Assembly (NCBI RefSeq): GCF_018917935.1
Contig: NZ_JAHLPN010000007.1
Coordinates: forward strand, 62,001-126,000
Length of the DNA: 64,000 nucleotides
Reading direction: 5' to 3'
Source of the DNA: Kineothrix sp. MSJ-39
GTDB lineage: Bacteria; Bacillota; Clostridia; Lachnospirales; Lachnospiraceae
A program made the position numbers and the translations under genes. The notes under the pieces were generated by a model. The model was not told where the DNA came from, searched no databases, and saw only the letters and a list, made by a program, of their open reading frames with translations. The number at the start of each line of letters is the position of its first letter. Position 1 is the first letter of the stretch. Below, piece after piece: positions 32,925 through 41,294 of this stretch.

Positions 32925-33692
32925 ATGGAAACTAAGGATGTTATTTTAGAACTTCGTACCAAAAGAGGGTTATCACAAGATGAGCTGGCTGAGAAGGTTA
33001 TGGTGACAAGGCAGGCAGTATCCCGGTGGGAAAATGGTGAAACAGTTCCGAACACAGAAACTTTAAAACTGCTATCAAAAGAATTTGACATATCGATCAA
33101 TACTCTGCTGGGTGAACCCAGAAAGCTGATCTGTCAGTGCTGTGGGATGCCTCTGGAAGATGACGAACTGATCAGCCATAACAAAGACGGCAGTCTGAAT
33201 GAGGCATATTGCAAGTGGTGCTATGCGGATGGTATATATACGTATAATGATATGGACGATCTGATCGATGTCTGTGTTAAAAATATGGTAAATGATCAAT
33301 TTACGGAAGAACAGGCACGTTCTTATATGCAGGAATTACTCCCAACGCTGGATTACTGGAAACGATATGAGGAGCTGGGTGATAACGGACAGTTTGAGGC
33401 ATTTAAGAAACAGGTGATACAGGAGATCAATGATCTTCATATAGAGGGATTACCTGAAGTAAAAAAATTACATGCACTTGTCGGGAAATATGTCAATCTG
33501 GAGTATAGATTGCCCAATGGCAGAAAAGTGAAATTTTTAGATGATCAGACAACTTATTTAGGAAACCAGCTGGAATCTGAATTTGGCGGAGAACGATGCT
33601 TTGGTGTCCTTGCAAATATGGATTTTATCATGATCAGCACGTATGAAGCAGAGGGAGAAAATCCTGAGCTGGTTTTGTATAAAAAGAGATAA
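32925..33692 (+). CDS. XRE family regulator with zinc-ribbon domain
   Basis: A 255-residue protein. Residues 5-60 are a Cro/C1 helix-turn-helix (L-S-Q-D-E-L-A-E-K-V-M-V-T-R-Q-A-V-S-R-W-E). A zinc ribbon (C-Q-C-C-G-M-P-L ... Y-C-K-W-C) follows at about 65-95, the 'putative zinc ribbon' domain often fused to such HTHs, and a polar C-terminal domain ends the protein. GGGAGG lies eight bases before ATG 32925; the longer open frame upstream overlaps the protease gene and has no support. The target is unknown. Confidence 0.85.
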   Translation: METKDVILELRTKRGLSQDELAEKVMVTRQAVSRWENGETVPNTETLKLLSKEFDISINTLLGEPRKLICQCCGMPLEDDELISHNKDGSLNEAYCKWCYADGIYTYNDMDDLIDVCVKNMVNDQFTEEQARSYMQELLPTLDYWKRYEELGDNGQFEAFKKQVIQEINDLHIEGLPEVKKLHALVGKYVNLEYRLPNGRKVKFLDDQTTYLGNQLESEFGGERCFGVLANMDFIMISTYEAEGENPELVLYKKR

Positions 33693-33718
33693 AAAAGTAT
33701 GCTGTATCAGCAGGTATG

Positions 33719-33751
33719 GATAAGAGCCGGGAAAAGGCTCTTATTTTATTG
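33719..33751 (+). terminator. Intrinsic terminator after the XRE gene
   Basis: ATAAGAGCC-GGGAAAA-GGCTCTTAT followed by TTTATT. Confidence 0.85.
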
Positions 33752-33763
33752 AGAAAAAATTCT

Positions 33764-33795
33764 CTTGACAAAATACCCTATGGGGGTATATAAAG
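33764..33795 (+). promoter_or_regulatory. Copper-responsive promoter with CsoR-type operator
   Basis: TTGACA is followed at once by ATACCCTATGGGGGTATA, which matches the known CsoR-type operator (a TACCC/GGGTA palindrome with a G/C-rich centre). The operator occupies the spacer and -10 region, so bound CsoR would block transcription until copper arrives. Confidence 0.85.
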
Positions 33796-33915
33796 TGAGG
33801 GAAGGAAACCAAGCGACAGCGAAGCTGGCATTTGGTTTCACCCGAACGTATAACGAAGAAATCGGAAAGCAGCGCGATAGCGATGCGGATGCTGCGACAG
33901 CAGCATGATTTCTGA
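33796..33915 (+). other. Structured leader of the copper operon
   Basis: About 120 bases without a gene. GAAACCAA pairs with TTGGTTTC around an inner CAGC-GAA-GCTG stem, and AGAAATC pairs with GATTTCT around a second GC-rich core. The two hairpins lie between the promoter and csoR and might influence mRNA stability or termination; this is inference. Confidence 0.4.
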
Positions 33916-33972
33916 GTATATATGGGAAGGAAACAGGAACACCTGACAAAGAAAGGGAATAGAAAAAAGCAG

Positions 33973-34302
33973 ATGAAAGATACTAAAAAAGAACCGGAAT
34001 GTAAAGAAATGCCATGCTGCTGCCAGCGGAAGACCGAACGGGAAGCAGAAGAAAAGAAAAAACTGATGAACCGTTTAAACCGCATTGAAGGACAGATCAG
34101 GGGAATTCAGAAAATGCTGGAAAACGATGCGTACTGCAACGATATTCTGGTGCAGTCCTCAGCAGTCAGTGCAGCCATGAATGCTTTTAATAAAGAACTT
34201 TTATCGAGCCATATCCATTCCTGTGTGATAAGGGATATTCAGGAAGGAAAGACAGAGGTCGTAGACGAACTGATGAATACGCTGCAAAAGCTTATGAAGT
34301 AA
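33973..34302 (+). CDS. csoR: Copper-sensing repressor CsoR
   Basis: A 109-residue DUF156 repressor that binds the operator at 33764-33795 and releases it on binding Cu(I). The ligand residues are visible: Cys in D-A-Y-C-N-D-I-L, then His and Cys in S-S-H-I-H-S-C-V (the C-H-C set of CsoR). The helical family core starts at L-M-N-R-L-N-R-I-E-G-Q-I-R-G-I. An unusual C-K-E-M-P-C-C-C cluster sits in the N-terminal tail. ATG 33973 is chosen; an upstream in-frame ATG at 33922 would add 17 basic residues. It precedes copA by 26 bases. Confidence 0.9.
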   Translation: MKDTKKEPECKEMPCCCQRKTEREAEEKKKLMNRLNRIEGQIRGIQKMLENDAYCNDILVQSSAVSAAMNAFNKELLSSHIHSCVIRDIQEGKTEVVDELMNTLQKLMK

Positions 34303-34328
34303 AAAGATACAGAAAGGGTGAAAGAAAG

Positions 34329-36959
34329 ATGGAACAATATCATGTAACCGGTATGAACTGCGCAGCCTGCAGTGCCAGGGTGGAAAAAGCAGTTTCCAAA
34401 GTGCCGGGTGTAACATCCTGCTCAGTCAGTCTGCTCACCAATTCCATGGGCGTGGAAGGAACGGCTGCAAGCAGTGCGGTCATAGAGGCAGTCAAAGCAG
34501 CAGGCTATGGTGCATCGTTAAAGAATGCAAAGGAAGACAAAAAGGAAGCAGAAACAGGACTGGAAGATACACAGACACCACTGTTAAAAAAGCGTCTGAT
34601 CGCATCAATTGTATTTTTGATCGTGCTGATGTATTTTTCCATGGGACATATGATGTGGGGCTGGCCGTTGCCTGCCTGGTTTACGGATAACCACGTGGGA
34701 ATGGGTCTGGTACAAATGATTCTGGCAGCCATTATCATGGTGATCAACCAGCAATTTTTTATCAGCGGGTTTAAAGCACTGTGGCACAGATCTCCGAATA
34801 TGGATACACTGGTAGCCATGGGTTCCATGGCATCGTTTGTCTGGAGTGTCTATGCACTGCTTGCCATGACAAGGGCACAGACAGACGGTAATGCAGAGCT
34901 TGTTATGGAATATATGATGGAGTTTTACTTTGAATCGGCTGCGATGATCCTGACGCTGATCACGGTCGGGAAAATGCTGGAGGCAAGATCGAAGGGCAGG
35001 ACAACAGATGCCTTAAAATCGCTGATCTCACTTGCCCCAAAAACAGCAGTGCTGGAAAGAGACGGAAAAGAAGTTACCGTATCCATCGATGAAGTACAAA
35101 AAGGTGATATTTTTGTTGTCAGACCGGGGGAAAACATTCCGGTGGACGGACAGGTCATAGAAGGAAACAGTGCAGTCAACGAAGCTGCCATTACAGGCGA
35201 AAGTATTCCGGTCGATAAGGCAGAAGGAGATATGGTACGGTCTGCTACGATCAACCAGTCAGGCTTTCTGCGCTGCAAAGCAACGAGAGTCGGTGAGGAT
35301 ACCACACTTTCTCAGATTATTAAGCTGGTAGAGGATGCATCCGCAACCAAAGCACCGATCGCGAAGGTGGCTGATAAAGTATCCGGTGTTTTTGTACCGG
35401 TTGTTATCGCGATCGCAGTGATCACCACGCTGGTATGGCTTCTGGCAGGACAGAATTTTGCCTATGCACTGGCAAGAGGTATTTCCGTTCTGGTAATCAG
35501 TTGCCCATGTGCACTCGGACTGGCAACGCCGGTTGCAATCATGGTCGGCAATGGTATGGGAGCGAAAAACGGTATTTTATTTAAAACAGCCGTATCACTG
35601 GAAGAAACAGGAAAAACGCAGATCGTCGCACTGGATAAAACAGGTACGATCACACGCGGTGAGCCAAAGGTAACAGATGTGCTTCCGGCAGAAGGTATTA
35701 CAGAAGAAGAACTGCTTACCATGGCATATACATTGGAGCAGAAAAGTGAGCATCCGCTTGCCAAAGCTGTGCTGGAGGAAGCACAAAACAGACAGCTTAA
35801 GCCGCAGACGATCACAGATTTTACCGCACTTCCGGGTAACGGGCTGAGTGGTAAGACAGAAGCCGGCAGTCTGCTGGGCGGCAGTTATACATTTATCAAA
35901 GAAAAGATCACTGAGAACGGAGAAAATCAGCAAAAGCAGGCAGAGCAGCTTGCAAAGCAGGGAAAGACACCACTTTTATTTGCCAGAGATGAAAAACTTC
36001 TCGGAACGATCGCAGTGGCAGACGTTATCAAAGAAGACAGTCCGCAGGCGATCGCTGAACTGCAGAATATGGGTATAAAAGTTGTTATGTTAACCGGAGA
36101 TAACGAGCAGACAGCCCGTGCGATCGGTAAGCAGGCAGGTGTGGATGAAGTGATCGCCGGTGTTCTGCCGGATGGAAAAGAGCAGGTGATCAGCTCCTTG
36201 AAGCAGCAGGGCAAGACGATCATGGTAGGTGACGGTATCAATGATGCACCGGCGCTGACCAGCGCGGATATCGGTATTGCCATTGGCGCAGGCACGGATA
36301 TCGCGATGGATGCAGCGGATATCGTGCTGATGAAGAGCCGGCTGTCCGATATTCCGGCAGCGATCCGTTTAAGCCGTGCAACCCTGAAAAATATCCATGA
36401 AAATCTGTTCTGGGCATTTTTCTACAATGTGATCGGTATTCCGCTGGCAGCAGGTGTCTGGATTCCATTGTTTGGCTGGAAATTAAATCCGATGTTTGGC
36501 GCGCTTGCGATGAGCCTGTCAAGTTTTTGTGTTGTATCTAACGCACTTCGTCTGAACCTGTTTCGGATGTATGATGCGTCTAAAGATAAAAAAGTAACTC
36601 ATAAATCAGCGTCTGTCCAAAAGACCGGAGCGCAGGGAAAAGAAGCACAGACAGACATGGAATCTGTGCAGGATGAAACATTAGAAGGAGACGAGAATAT
36701 GATCAAAACAACAGTAAAAGTAGATGGTATGATGTGTGGCATGTGTGAAAGCCATGTCAATGACGCAGTCAGAAATGCGATCGAGGTAAAGAAAGTATCT
36801 TCCTCTCATAAGAAAGGAACAACGGAGATTTTGACAGAGCAGCCGGTTGATGAAGAGAAGGTAAAAGCAGCCATTGAAGCAACCGGATACAAGGTGCTTG
36901 GCATCACAACCGGAGAAGCAGAAGAGAAAAAGGGCTTTTCTCTGTTCCATAAGAGTTGA
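34329..36959 (+). CDS. copA: Copper-exporting P-type ATPase with an added C-terminal HMA domain
   Basis: An 876-residue P1B-type ATPase that expels Cu(I). In order: metal-binding HMA domain (G-M-N-C-A-A-C, residues 6-12), two extra helices, membrane segments, the transport motif S-C-P-C-A-L-G near 391, D-K-T-G-T near 436, H-P near 474, G-D-G-I-N-D-A-P near 634, the last membrane pair, a linker, and a second HMA domain (D-G-M-M-C-G-M-C) from residue 791. The C-terminal HMA is unusual; it looks like a CopZ chaperone gene fused in frame. An AAGGAG and ATG (36699) within the gene could still make it separately. It is in an operon with csoR. Confidence 0.95.
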   Translation: MEQYHVTGMNCAACSARVEKAVSKVPGVTSCSVSLLTNSMGVEGTAASSAVIEAVKAAGYGASLKNAKEDKKEAETGLEDTQTPLLKKRLIASIVFLIVLMYFSMGHMMWGWPLPAWFTDNHVGMGLVQMILAAIIMVINQQFFISGFKALWHRSPNMDTLVAMGSMASFVWSVYALLAMTRAQTDGNAELVMEYMMEFYFESAAMILTLITVGKMLEARSKGRTTDALKSLISLAPKTAVLERDGKEVTVSIDEVQKGDIFVVRPGENIPVDGQVIEGNSAVNEAAITGESIPVDKAEGDMVRSATINQSGFLRCKATRVGEDTTLSQIIKLVEDASATKAPIAKVADKVSGVFVPVVIAIAVITTLVWLLAGQNFAYALARGISVLVISCPCALGLATPVAIMVGNGMGAKNGILFKTAVSLEETGKTQIVALDKTGTITRGEPKVTDVLPAEGITEEELLTMAYTLEQKSEHPLAKAVLEEAQNRQLKPQTITDFTALPGNGLSGKTEAGSLLGGSYTFIKEKITENGENQQKQAEQLAKQGKTPLLFARDEKLLGTIAVADVIKEDSPQAIAELQNMGIKVVMLTGDNEQTARAIGKQAGVDEVIAGVLPDGKEQVISSLKQQGKTIMVGDGINDAPALTSADIGIAIGAGTDIAMDAADIVLMKSRLSDIPAAIRLSRATLKNIHENLFWAFFYNVIGIPLAAGVWIPLFGWKLNPMFGALAMSLSSFCVVSNALRLNLFRMYDASKDKKVTHKSASVQKTGAQGKEAQTDMESVQDETLEGDENMIKTTVKVDGMMCGMCESHVNDAVRNAIEVKKVSSSHKKGTTEILTEQPVDEEKVKAAIEATGYKVLGITTGEAEEKKGFSLFHKS
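36699..36959 (+). CDS. Possible internal start: CopZ-like copper chaperone from the copA 3' end
   Basis: An in-frame ATG at codon 791 of copA has AAGGAG about eight bases upstream. Initiation there would give an 86-residue HMA protein starting M-I-K-T-T-V-K-V-D-G-M-M-C-G-M-C, very like free CopZ chaperones. Whether it is used cannot be told from sequence; it may be the fossil start of a once separate gene. Confidence 0.4.
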   Translation: MIKTTVKVDGMMCGMCESHVNDAVRNAIEVKKVSSSHKKGTTEILTEQPVDEEKVKAAIEATGYKVLGITTGEAEEKKGFSLFHKS

Positions 36960-37062
36960 AAAAACGACGCCTCAATGGTATAATGTGGCTTGTTATACGA
37001 TGTTACGGAGTAAAATCTGTAGATAGCTAACAGGTATGGAACATACCGGAGGAGGAGAAAAA

Positions 37063-37980
37063 ATGAAAAAAAACAGTAAGGTGACAGCAGTGATCCTGTC
37101 AGCCGTTCTTGCCATGAGCATGATCGGATGTGGCAGCAGCGCAGAGGACACAACAAATGATGCAGCAGCAACAGACGCCGTTACAGATGCAGCAGCAAGC
37201 GATGAAGCAACAGATGCAGCAGACGAGACAGCAGATGCACAGGCAGCAGGCGACAGAACACAGCTTATTGTCGGATTTGATGCAGAATACCCGCCATATG
37301 GTTATATGGATGAAAACGGTGAATATGTCGGATTTGACCTTGATCTGGCACAGGAAGTCTGCGACCGTAACGGTTGGGAGCTTGTAAAGCAGCCAATCGA
37401 CTGGGATGCAAAGGATATGGAACTGAATTCAGGTTCTATCGACTGTATCTGGAATGGTTTTACCATGACAGGCAGAGAGGATGATTATACATTCAGTGAG
37501 CCATATGTAGACAACAGTATCGTTGTAGTTGTTGCAGCAGATTCCGATATCCAGTCTTTAGAAGATCTGGCTGGTAAGGTAGTGGCAACACAGGCTGATT
37601 CTTCCGCACTGACAGCACTGACAGATGACAGTGAAGATAACAAAGACAACATTGCACTGGCAGCAACTTTTGCAGATCTGCAGCAGGTAGCTGACTACAA
37701 CAGCGCATTCATGAATCTGGAAGCAGGTTCTATCGATGCCATCGCTGTTGATATCGGTGTAGCACAGTATCAGATCAGCTCAAGAGGCGATATGTTCCGC
37801 CAGCTTGATACACCAATTTCTACAGAGCAGTATGCGATCGGCTTTAAGAAGGGTAATACAGAGCTTCGCGATCAGGTACAGAATACACTGAATGAAATGG
37901 TTTCTGACGGTACATTTGACAAGATCGTAGCAAATTACGAAGACTACAATCTGCCGGCAATGGTTTGCCTTGGTAAATAA
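37063..37980 (+). CDS. Amino acid ABC transporter substrate-binding lipoprotein
   Basis: A 305-residue extracellular binding protein. GGAGGAG precedes ATG 37063; the signal peptide ends in the lipobox M-I-G-C-G, so Cys is lipidated. A linker rich in Ala, Thr and Asp (residues 25-65) comes before a family-3 solute-binding domain (V-G-F-D-A-E-Y-P-P-Y-G-Y, G-F-D-L-D-L-A, D-W-D-A-K, W-N-G-F-T-M-T-G-R). The ligand is probably a polar amino acid. No permease or ATPase gene is nearby, so it must serve a transporter encoded elsewhere. Confidence 0.9.
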   Translation: MKKNSKVTAVILSAVLAMSMIGCGSSAEDTTNDAAATDAVTDAAASDEATDAADETADAQAAGDRTQLIVGFDAEYPPYGYMDENGEYVGFDLDLAQEVCDRNGWELVKQPIDWDAKDMELNSGSIDCIWNGFTMTGREDDYTFSEPYVDNSIVVVVAADSDIQSLEDLAGKVVATQADSSALTALTDDSEDNKDNIALAATFADLQQVADYNSAFMNLEAGSIDAIAVDIGVAQYQISSRGDMFRQLDTPISTEQYAIGFKKGNTELRDQVQNTLNEMVSDGTFDKIVANYEDYNLPAMVCLGK

Positions 37981-37993
37981 GTAATAAAACCCG

Positions 37994-38022
37994 GAGAGAG
38001 CAGAAGTCTGCTCTCTCTTTTT
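37994..38022 (+). terminator. Intrinsic terminator after the binding-protein gene
   Basis: GAGAGAGCAGA-AG-TCTGCTCTCTC followed by TTTTTC: a perfect 11-base stem. Confidence 0.92.
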
Positions 38023-38052
38023 CGTCATGATGTTTGAAGGTTAGGAGAAAAA

Positions 38053-38862
38053 ATGGAAATTCATTTTGTGATTGCGGATCCGGCTGGAAATATCACAGCG
38101 ATCGTAAAAGATGGTGTGGCAGATGATGACTATCGATCGGTGGCTGCAGCGATCATGCAGGATCAGCAGTGGAAGGTAGAACAGGTAGGCTTTATAACGA
38201 AGCCAAAACTGGGCGGCGAGGCACGTCTTCAGATGATGGGCGGCGAGTTCTGCGGAAACGCAGCACGCAGCTTTGGAAAGTATATAGCACAAAAAACGCG
38301 GAAACAGGAGGCTGTGATCGAGATCAGCGGAAACAGCACACCGATGCGGATCGAAACGGATCCGGCAAGGGGCAGTGCAAAGGCACAGATGCCATGTCCG
38401 CTTAAGATCGATGAACTTTCTGTCGGACTTGGCAGTTATCCGGTCGTTGTATTTGAAGGAATTGTGCATCTGATCACGGAAAAGAAAATGCCGGAGCCGG
38501 ACGATCTGAAAAAGCTGCTTTCTCTTTTGTATCAGAAATATGATGCGGAAGCAGCGGGCATCATGCATCTGGAAAAGACTGCAGAAGAATACAGGATGAC
38601 ACCTGCGGTACACGTCCGTGCTACAGACAGTCTTGTTTATGAAAACAGCTGCGGTTCGGGCAGTGTGGCAGCAGCTTCCTATCTGGCACTAAAGCAGTGT
38701 GAACAGACCGGGGCAGAACAGGAAACGTGCACCTATGACATACAGCAGCCCGGCGGCTGTATTACAGCATCCGTTACTTTCTCTCAGGGAAAGATCACAG
38801 CAGCTTCCATAGATGGTGCGGTTTCTATTGGTGGTGAGATTGCAATGGAGATTGGCAGTTAG
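38053..38862 (+). CDS. DapF-fold amino acid racemase, CntK-like
   Basis: A 269-residue cofactor-free racemase or epimerase with the two catalytic Cys of the fold: G-G-E-F-C-G-N-A-A-R (about 67) and E-N-S-C-G-S-G-S (about 200). The start (V-I-A-D-P-A-G-N-I-T-A-I-V) and Q-P-G-G-C-I-T near the end resemble CntK, the staphylococcal histidine racemase of staphylopine synthesis, more than true diaminopimelate epimerase, which begins with a K-M-H-G-x-G-N-D-F type motif. No CntL or CntM partner lies in the window. It is 12 bases before a ZIP metal transporter gene, which is suggestive. The substrate is unproven. Confidence 0.75.
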   Translation: MEIHFVIADPAGNITAIVKDGVADDDYRSVAAAIMQDQQWKVEQVGFITKPKLGGEARLQMMGGEFCGNAARSFGKYIAQKTRKQEAVIEISGNSTPMRIETDPARGSAKAQMPCPLKIDELSVGLGSYPVVVFEGIVHLITEKKMPEPDDLKKLLSLLYQKYDAEAAGIMHLEKTAEEYRMTPAVHVRATDSLVYENSCGSGSVAAASYLALKQCEQTGAEQETCTYDIQQPGGCITASVTFSQGKITAASIDGAVSIGGEIAMEIGS

Positions 38863-38873
38863 CAGGAGGAAAG

Positions 38874-39656
38874 ATGAATATTGAGATCATAAGAGGCATC
38901 CTGATACCGTTTCTTGGAACGGTACTTGGTTCTGCCTGTGTTTTCTTTTTACGAAAAAATATCGGAGATCTTGTGCAGAGAGCCCTGACGGGCTTTGCAG
39001 CAGGAGTCATGGTGGCAGCAAGCATCTGGAGTCTGCTGATCCCCGCCATGGAACAGTCGGCGGCAATGGGAAGATGGTCTTTTGTCCCGGCAGTAGCCGG
39101 TTTCTGGATCGGCATTTTATTCCTGCTTCTGCTCGATCATGTGATCCCGCATCTGCACATGAAGAGTGAGGAGGCAGAGGGCCCGAAGAAGTCATGGCAG
39201 AAATCGACCATGCTGCTTCTGGCGGTAACGCTGCACAACATCCCGGAAGGTATGGCGGTCGGTGTTGTATTTGCAGGTTATATGGCAGGCAACAGCACGA
39301 TCACCGCAGCAGGTGCACTGGCACTTGCAATCGGTATTGCGATCCAGAACTTCCCGGAGGGCGCGATCATTTCCATGCCACTGCGTGGACAGGGCATGAG
39401 CAAAACAAAAGCATTTATTTACGGCTCATTATCCGGTCTGGTAGAACCGATCGGTGCGCTGCTTACGATCCTGGCAGCATCCTTTATTTTACCGGTGCTT
39501 CCTTACCTGCTCAGCTTTGCGGCAGGCGCGATGATGTATGTTGTCGTAGAGGAACTGATCCCGGAAATGTCCGAAGGTAACCATTCTAACATCGGAACCG
39601 TTGTATTTGCAGTCGGTTTTACGCTGATGATGGCATTGGATGTTGCACTTGGGTAA
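38874..39656 (+). CDS. ZIP family metal transporter
   Basis: A 260-residue membrane protein with eight hydrophobic segments. The two metal-site helices read L-H-N-I-P-E-G-M-A-V-G (TM4) and I-Q-N-F-P-E-G-A-I-I-S (TM5), and V-V-E-E-L-I-P-E lies in TM7; these are the ZIP/GufA zinc-site features. It should import Zn2+ or a similar divalent cation. It follows the CntK-like racemase with AGGAGG upstream and is probably co-transcribed. Confidence 0.92.
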   Translation: MNIEIIRGILIPFLGTVLGSACVFFLRKNIGDLVQRALTGFAAGVMVAASIWSLLIPAMEQSAAMGRWSFVPAVAGFWIGILFLLLLDHVIPHLHMKSEEAEGPKKSWQKSTMLLLAVTLHNIPEGMAVGVVFAGYMAGNSTITAAGALALAIGIAIQNFPEGAIISMPLRGQGMSKTKAFIYGSLSGLVEPIGALLTILAASFILPVLPYLLSFAAGAMMYVVVEELIPEMSEGNHSNIGTVVFAVGFTLMMALDVALG

Positions 39657-39693
39657 TTTATAATAGTTTATATCATACAAAGGAAGCAAGCAT

Positions 39694-40611
39694 ATGACAC
39701 TTCAACAGCTTCGCTATGCAGTTTGCATTGCAAAAAATAAATCCATGAATAAGGCGGCAGCAGAGCTTTTTATTTCACAGCCGAGTCTGTCCGTAACAAT
39801 CCGTGATCTGGAAGAGGAGATTGGTTTTCCGCTGTTCCAGCGTTCCAGCCGCGGTATTGTGATCACTGCAGAAGGAGAGGATTTCTTAGGATATGCCAGG
39901 CAGATGATCGAACAGTATCGTCTGATGGAAGAAAAATTTATCGAAAAGAAAATGCAGAAACAGAAATTCAGCGTTTCCATGCAGCATTATACCTTTGCAG
40001 TGCAGGCTTTTATCAAGGTGGCAAAGGAACTGGAAATGGATGACTATGAATTTTCCGTGCATGAAACAAAGACCTATGAAGTGATTGAAAACGTCAAAAA
40101 GCAGCACAGTGAGATCGGTGTCCTGTACCGGAATGAATTTAATCGTGAAGCACTTTCCAAGATCTTCCGGGAAAATGCACTGGAGTTTAAGCCGCTGTTT
40201 TCCTGTGACATTTATGTATTTATGGCAAGTTCGCATCCGCTGGCAGGAAAGGAGAAGATCACATTTGAGGATCTGCGCCCCTATCCGAATCTGGCATTCG
40301 GGCAGGGAGATAACAATTCCTTTTATCTGGCGGAAGAAGTATTTTCCACGCATGAGTACAGACAGAGTATTAAAGCGGATGACCGTGCAACGATGCTGAA
40401 TCTGATGATCGGACTGAATGGATATACCCTATGCTCCGGTATTATCTGTAATGAATTAAACGGGGATGAGTATGTGGCAGTTCCGTTTGATACCGATGAA
40501 AAAATGGAAATCGGGTATATTAAAAAGAAAAATATGCCACTGACCGTGCTCGGCGAAAAGTATATTGCAGAGCTGAAAAAATATAAAGCATACGAGGAAG
40601 CAGAAAAATGA
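39694..40611 (+). CDS. LysR family transcriptional regulator
   Basis: A 305-residue LysR-type regulator: N-terminal winged helix (M-T-L-Q-Q-L-R-Y-A-V-C-I-A, M-N-K-A-A-A-E-L-F-I-S-Q-P-S-L-S) and a two-lobed effector domain (I-G-V-L-Y-R-N-E-F, Y-V-F-M-A-S-S-H-P-L-A). It lies 38 bases after the ZIP gene and overlaps the following phosphatase gene by four bases (ATGA). The effector is unknown; sulfur-metabolism or amino-acid regulators of this type are common. Confidence 0.92.
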   Translation: MTLQQLRYAVCIAKNKSMNKAAAELFISQPSLSVTIRDLEEEIGFPLFQRSSRGIVITAEGEDFLGYARQMIEQYRLMEEKFIEKKMQKQKFSVSMQHYTFAVQAFIKVAKELEMDDYEFSVHETKTYEVIENVKKQHSEIGVLYRNEFNREALSKIFRENALEFKPLFSCDIYVFMASSHPLAGKEKITFEDLRPYPNLAFGQGDNNSFYLAEEVFSTHEYRQSIKADDRATMLNLMIGLNGYTLCSGIICNELNGDEYVAVPFDTDEKMEIGYIKKKNMPLTVLGEKYIAELKKYKAYEEAEK

Positions 40612-41222
40612 TCTTATATGTGATAAGGCATGGAGAAACCGCATGGAATAAAGTAAGACGGCTGCAGGGACAGACGGATATCCCGCTGGCAGAGGAGGGG
40701 ATCCGGCTGGCAAAGGAAACAGGGATCGGTATGAAAAACCTGCCGATCGATCTGGTGATCTCAAGCCCTCTGAAAAGAGCGGTGCAGACGGCTGACTGTA
40801 TTACAGAAGGCAGAAATATTCCGCTGCTGACAGATGAAAGGATCCAGGAAATCTCATTTGGGGACTGGGAGGGGGAGTCGCTGATCGACAGTACCATTCT
40901 GCCGGGGGATTACAAGAAGCAGTTTTATGAGAATCCGTTATACTGCGAGGTGCCGCCGCATGGGGAGTCTGTTCCGCAGGTAATCGAAAGGACGGCAGAC
41001 TTTTATCAGGCGCTTCTGACTGATCCGGCGTATCAGGACAAGCATATTCTGATCTCCACACACGGAGCAGCGGGACGCTGCTTTTTATGCAACTTCTTTG
41101 CAGACAAAACGGATATCTGGCGTGGAGGTGTTCCGAAAAATTGTGCGGTGACAACGGTGGAAGTGATAAACGGAAAGAGCAGGATCGTTGCTTTTGACCA
41201 GCTTTTTTATACAGAGAGATAG
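40608..41222 (+). CDS. Histidine phosphatase family protein
   Basis: A 204-residue phosphoglycerate-mutase-like phosphatase. The catalytic R-H-G-E is at residues 6-9 in L-Y-V-I-R-H-G-E-T-A-W-N, the second His is in I-S-T-H-G-A-A-G, and S-S-P-L-K-R-A-V-Q-T-A carries a phosphate-binding Arg. It acts on a small phosphorylated molecule that cannot be named. Its start overlaps the LysR stop, so the two are translationally coupled. Confidence 0.9.
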   Translation: MILYVIRHGETAWNKVRRLQGQTDIPLAEEGIRLAKETGIGMKNLPIDLVISSPLKRAVQTADCITEGRNIPLLTDERIQEISFGDWEGESLIDSTILPGDYKKQFYENPLYCEVPPHGESVPQVIERTADFYQALLTDPAYQDKHILISTHGAAGRCFLCNFFADKTDIWRGGVPKNCAVTTVEVINGKSRIVAFDQLFYTER

Positions 41223-41225
41223 TTG

Positions 41226-41253
41226 TTGATTTATCAATATGCTCTGTTATAAT
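41226..41253 (+). promoter_or_regulatory. Promoter of trpS
   Basis: TTGATT (41226-41231), 16 bases, TATAAT (41248-41253). The leader to the ATG is about 35 bases, too short for a T-box riboswitch. Confidence 0.65.
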
Positions 41254-41294
41254 AAAGATATTGAAGAAAAGCTTGAAAGGGACAGTAAAAAACA

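Noticed and set aside
41254-41294. A T-box leader before trpS
   Set aside because: The promoter leaves only about 35 bases of leader and no T-box sequence is present.
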